DNA of 64,000 nucleotides. Source: Clostridiales bacterium. Lineage in GTDB: Bacteria; Bacillota; Clostridia; Saccharofermentanales; Saccharofermentanaceae. The DNA lies in NCBI GenBank assembly GCA_017478485.1, contig JAFVDI010000003.1:186001-250000 (forward strand), in the 5' to 3' direction. Numbering within the stretch: position 1 is the stretch's first letter; each line of letters starts with the position of its first letter. Below the pieces are notes generated by a model. It made no database searches. It was given only the letters and a program-made list of their open reading frames with translations, and was not told the origin of the DNA. Shown in pieces: positions 61,006 through 64,000 of the stretch. The position numbers and the translations under genes were made by a program.

Positions 61006-62613
61006 ATGAAACATCTTAAATTGACATCGGCGCTTCTGGCTGCAGTAATGTGCATCACCATGGTTATGGCACCTGTTGCGGCAGACGAGACTGAAACACC
61101 TTCAGAGGCACAGACTACTGAAACTGAGGAAGAGAATGAGTCTGAAGATTCAGAAGAAAATGAACCTGAGATTGTTGAGGAACCGGGTGAACCTGAAGCT
61201 GAAGCGAAAAACGATGCACTCGATGCTTTATTAGCGAAGGGTAAATGCGGAAAAAAGGTCAAGTGGACCTTGGATAAGAAGGGCACTCTTAAGATTACCG
61301 GTAAAGGTGCCATGTACAATTATAAATTTAATCAGAACTCCGGCAGCGTTAATACACCTTGGCGCAAGTATTTCGCAAGGATCAAGAAAGTCGTTGTATC
61401 TAAAAAGGTGACAGCTATTGGCTCTTATGCTTTTTTTGATTGTTCGAGCCTTGTGAGCGTATCACTTCCCAAGACTTTGAAATCTATCAGGACAGGAGCT
61501 TTTGGCTATTGTAAGTCTCTTACACGTGTTTCCATTCCGAAAAAGGTCAAGACAATCGGAGCCTATGCGTTTGATAGTTGCTTCGGTCTTACAAGTGTCA
61601 ACATCCCTAAGGGTGTAACAGCCATCAATGCCGGAACATTCTTTGGGTGTGGTTTCAAGAGTATAGTCATACCGAATACCGTTAAATCGATTGGTAAACA
61701 GGCATTTAATAACTGTGACTATTTAACTTCCATTTCTATACCTGCAAGTGTAAAAACAATTGGTGATTCAGCATTTGCTTTTTGCGACAGCCTCGCTACG
61801 GTAAATATCCCGCTTTCAGGTGCTTCTTCTATCGGTGAGCGAGCTTTTGACGGTTGTATCGCACTTAAGAAAATTAATATTCCTTTGTCTGTTACTAAAC
61901 TTGGAAGTTTTGCTTTTAATAACTGCACAAGCCTTGAAGAAGCGTGGATCGGAAAAAAGGTTGATGCAGCATCCACTGGTACTTTTAATGGATGCACGAA
62001 GTTGAACAGTGTTAATCGTTATGATTATTCTGAACCTGATGATCCTGTTCCGGCTGGCGATTTCTTCTGCACGATAACTAACCCTGACATAGACGGCAGG
62101 GGAGAAGTTCAAGTTTTGGCTTATAATCCTGATGCTGAGCGCCTCGTTGTCCCCAATACTGTTGATTGGAACGGTCAGACATATAGAGTCACACGTTTAA
62201 ATGGAAATATCGTGCTAAATCAAAACACAAGTTTAAAATCATTGGTGATCGGTTCTAATGTTGTTGAAATTGGTAATAATGCATTCGCTAATTGCACTGA
62301 GCTCGTATCAGTAACAGGCGGAGCAAAGCTCAAGAAGATCGGAGCAAGAGCTTTTTCTAATTGCCCTAAGCTTAAAGTTTTCAGTATCTCATCTAAGACG
62401 CTTTCGAAGATCGGTCCTTATGCATTTTCCGGTGACAAAGCACTTAAGGCATTGCAGGTCAAAAAGACCACAAAGCTCACAAAGTCAGGAGTTAAGAAGT
62501 CCCTCAAGGGTTCTTCGGTCAAGACTGTCAAAGTTAAGAAATCCAAGGTAAAGAAGTACAAGAAGATCTTCAAAAAGAAGAACTGCGGAAAAAAAGTTAA
62601 GGTCAAGAAATAA
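61006..62613 (+). CDS. BspA-like LRR surface protein, paralogue 3
   Basis: 535 aa with the same plan: signal peptide (MKHLKLTSALLAAVMCITMV), acidic linker, cap CGKKVKWTLDKKGTLKITGKGAM, about eight repeats (LTSISIPASVKTIGDSAFAFC type), linker FFCTITNPDIDGRGEVQV, the second set with IGSNVVEIGNNAFANCTEL and VTGGAKLKKIGARAF, and the basic tail identical to paralogue 2. An AAGGGGG site precedes the ATG. Central repeats differ from neighbours much more than the two ends. Confidence 0.88.
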   Translation: MKHLKLTSALLAAVMCITMVMAPVAADETETPSEAQTTETEEENESEDSEENEPEIVEEPGEPEAEAKNDALDALLAKGKCGKKVKWTLDKKGTLKITGKGAMYNYKFNQNSGSVNTPWRKYFARIKKVVVSKKVTAIGSYAFFDCSSLVSVSLPKTLKSIRTGAFGYCKSLTRVSIPKKVKTIGAYAFDSCFGLTSVNIPKGVTAINAGTFFGCGFKSIVIPNTVKSIGKQAFNNCDYLTSISIPASVKTIGDSAFAFCDSLATVNIPLSGASSIGERAFDGCIALKKINIPLSVTKLGSFAFNNCTSLEEAWIGKKVDAASTGTFNGCTKLNSVNRYDYSEPDDPVPAGDFFCTITNPDIDGRGEVQVLAYNPDAERLVVPNTVDWNGQTYRVTRLNGNIVLNQNTSLKSLVIGSNVVEIGNNAFANCTELVSVTGGAKLKKIGARAFSNCPKLKVFSISSKTLSKIGPYAFSGDKALKALQVKKTTKLTKSGVKKSLKGSSVKTVKVKKSKVKKYKKIFKKKNCGKKVKVKK

Positions 62614-62624
62614 GAATTTTATAA

Positions 62625-62655
62625 GAGGGCTGCTCATGTGAGCGGCCCTTTTTAT
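62625..62655 (+). terminator. Terminator after LRR paralogue 3
   Basis: GAGGGCTGCTC (62625-62635) pairs with GAGCGGCCCTT around an ATGT loop, then TTTTTATTTT. Confidence 0.85.
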
Positions 62656-62686
62656 TTTCGTGAATTACGGGGCAAATCTGTAATAT

Positions 62687-62717
62687 GCGTGTAATTTTCC
62701 GCCCGCAGTAGTAAACT
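62687..62717 (+). promoter_or_regulatory. LRR-family promoter motif, copy 4
   Basis: GCGTG (62687) and TAGTAAACT (62709-62717), 22-base offset; 46 bases before the ATG. Flanks also match copy 3 (GTGTAATTT and AAACTATT). Confidence 0.6.
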
Positions 62718-62763
62718 ATTTTGCGTTGGTGTTTTTTTTATTTATATAAAGTTGGGGGAGATC

Positions 62764-64000
62764 ATGAAACATCTCAAAGTAACTTCCGCGCTGCTTTCAG
62801 CGGCAATGTGCATGTCAATGGTCATGGCGCCGGTTACGGTCATGGCTGACGAGACAACTGCGACCGAGGAAACACAGATCGAAGAGACCGAAAAGCAGGA
62901 AGCAAAAGAAACGGAAAAACCCGCTCCGAAAGAGACGGAGAAGCCTTCTGGAAGTGAAACTGAGAAACAGGAGCCTAAAGAGACTCAGAAGGAAGAACCT
63001 GCTGAATCAGAGAAAGAAGAGCCTTCAGAGTCCGAAAAGCAGGAAAGCGAAGAAAAAGAACCTGAAGTTTCAGAAGAACCCAAATTTGAAGATGAGGATT
63101 TTGCTGATGCTGCCAATGCACTTGTTTCAGGCGTGTGCGGCAAAAGCGTCAGGTTTTCGCTGGCTGAAGACGGCACACTGAAGATCTGGGGTAAGGGCGC
63201 CATGTATGAAAAAACAGAATGTCCCTGGAAGAGTTATTCAAGCCATATAAAGAAAGTCATCATCTATAAAGGCGTTACCACGATCTGTCAGGGTGCTTTT
63301 TTTGAATGTAACTATCTGACCAGCGTATCGCTTCCCGGCACATTAAAGAGCATCGGTACAGCTGCATTTTTGGAGTGCTACGGCCTTACAAAGATAGTAA
63401 TCCCGAAGAGTGTTACTTCGATTGGTGAGGCAGCGTTTTTTGATTGTGAAAATCTTGTCAGTGTTAATATCCCTTCAGGTGTAACAAAGATCAGTCCGTC
63501 TCTTTTTTATAACTGCTATAAACTCAAGAAGATAACGATTCCACCCAAAGTAAAGGTTATCGGTGATTCGGCTTTTTACTCCTGCGAAAGTTTAACGAGT
63601 ATAAAGATCCCTGGAAAAGTAACTTCGATCGGAACCGCCGCTTTTTCTTGTTGTGTCAATCTTACCAGTATTGTTATTCTGAACAGCGTAAAGACTATAG
63701 GCGAATACGCTTTTTCTAAAACAGCTCTTACTAAAGTTACGCTTCCTTCCGGAGTGACAAGTATTCCCGGTTATGCTTTTCAGGACTGTAAAAATCTTAA
63801 GAGCATTGTTATTCCCAACGGCGTGAGGTCGATCGGTGTTTATGCTTTTTCAGAATGCAGCGAACTTACCACTGTAACCATTCCTGCAAGTGTCAAAACG
63901 ATCTGTACTTATGCTTTCAATGAATGCAATAAACTTAAGATCGTTAAGATTCCGATCTCGAGCGTAACATCCATTGCGTATAGGGCTTTCTACAAATGCT
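62764..64000 (+). CDS. BspA-like LRR surface protein, paralogue 4 (cut by window end)
   Basis: Read here from the ATG at 62764, after GGGGGAG, to the last base with no stop (412 codons). Signal peptide (MKHLKVTSALLSAAMCMSMV), a longer acidic/basic low-complexity linker of repeated Glu-Lys-Pro-Ser (about residues 35-115), cap CGKSVRFSLAEDGTLKIWGKGAM, then at least eleven LRR_5 repeats (LTSVSLPGTLKSIGTAAFLE type). The repeats continue past the window. It is more divergent than the other three and already longer in repeat region; whether it has the second repeat set and the basic tail cannot be seen. Confidence 0.85.
   Translation, partial: MKHLKVTSALLSAAMCMSMVMAPVTVMADETTATEETQIEETEKQEAKETEKPAPKETEKPSGSETEKQEPKETQKEEPAESEKEEPSESEKQESEEKEPEVSEEPKFEDEDFADAANALVSGVCGKSVRFSLAEDGTLKIWGKGAMYEKTECPWKSYSSHIKKVIIYKGVTTICQGAFFECNYLTSVSLPGTLKSIGTAAFLECYGLTKIVIPKSVTSIGEAAFFDCENLVSVNIPSGVTKISPSLFYNCYKLKKITIPPKVKVIGDSAFYSCESLTSIKIPGKVTSIGTAAFSCCVNLTSIVILNSVKTIGEYAFSKTALTKVTLPSGVTSIPGYAFQDCKNLKSIVIPNGVRSIGVYAFSECSELTTVTIPASVKTICTYAFNECNKLKIVKIPISSVTSIAYRAFYKC

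Larger units (their letters stand above)
58955..62613 (+). repeat. Dispersed direct repeat: basic-tail coding segment
   Basis: Three near-identical stretches of roughly 150-190 bases close the LRR genes at about 58955-59146, 60650-60848 and 62455-62613. They share long exact runs around the KSLKGSSVKTVKVKK and KKNCGKKVKVKK codons, and the copies of paralogues 2 and 3 are almost base-for-base the same, with G/C-ending codons that differ from the LRR cores upstream. Confidence 0.8.

Noticed and set aside
57404..62717. SigD-type (TAAA-N15-GCCGATAT) promoters before the LRR genes
   Set aside because: Copy 3 has CCCCGATAG, but the other three copies do not show it; the two-block TAGTG/TAGTAAACT pattern fits all four better.
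1..64000. CRISPR array, prophage, insertion sequence or toxin-antitoxin locus
   Set aside because: No regularly spaced repeats, transposase, integrase or phage structural motifs were found; all long frames are accounted for by housekeeping or surface-protein genes.

Overview
The window is a gene-dense chromosomal segment from an anaerobic low- to mid-GC Bacillota, most likely a Clostridia lineage from a gut or rumen-like habitat. Reasons: the order rpsB-tsf-pyrH-frr-uppS-cdsA-dxr-rseP-ispG-polC is the classical Clostridia/Bacilli block; ispH is fused to a ribosomal S1 protein, a known Clostridia arrangement; the replicative polymerase is PolC; thymidylate synthase resembles the Bacillus ThyA type; and there is a tandem family of BspA-like leucine-rich-repeat surface proteins. 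No phage, insertion sequence, CRISPR array or plasmid function was seen.

Layout. 0-5.8 kb: clpX, a ROK glucokinase, valS and a small membrane protein. 5.8-9.1 kb (minus strand): an OmpR-type two-component system followed by a pseudouridine synthase. 9.1-13.0 kb: two related lipoproteins, a DUF1294 protein, an rRNA-type methyltransferase and an RluA-type pseudouridine synthase. 13.0-22.1 kb: ileS, an M50 protease, scpA-scpB, an RpiR regulator, cmk and the ispH-rpsA fusion. 22.1-26.3 kb: two tRNA-Pro genes, a secreted LRR/NlpC-like protein, thyA, a histidine phosphatase and folA. 26.3-42.1 kb: translation, envelope lipid, isoprenoid and replication genes ending in polC and priA. 42.2-48.3 kb: dapA-dapB, yajC, dnaG-trmK-nif3 and RNase P RNA. 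48.3-57.4 kb: a PurM-like enzyme, an aquaporin, glutamine synthetase (minus strand), a membrane protein, malic enzyme, an Lrp regulator with an aminotransferase, and prfB. 57.4-64.0 kb: four tandem BspA-like LRR proteins, the last cut by the window end.

Most genes are housekeeping: MEP isoprenoid synthesis (dxr, ispG, ispH) feeds uppS and cell-wall lipid carrier; cdsA feeds phospholipids; dapA/dapB make diaminopimelate; polC, priA, dnaG and scpAB serve replication and segregation. The parts most worth a second look are a PolC whose built-in proofreading exonuclease seems to have lost three of five catalytic residues; the LRR surface-protein array with a shared two-block promoter and a near-invariant lysine-rich tail; a tRNA-Pro(AGG) that looks like an anticodon-shifted copy of its tRNA-Pro(CGG) neighbour; an internal ribosome-binding site exactly at the IspH/S1 junction; a PurM of the kind usual in Bacteroidota; and a dnaG-trmK junction from which rpoD is missing.
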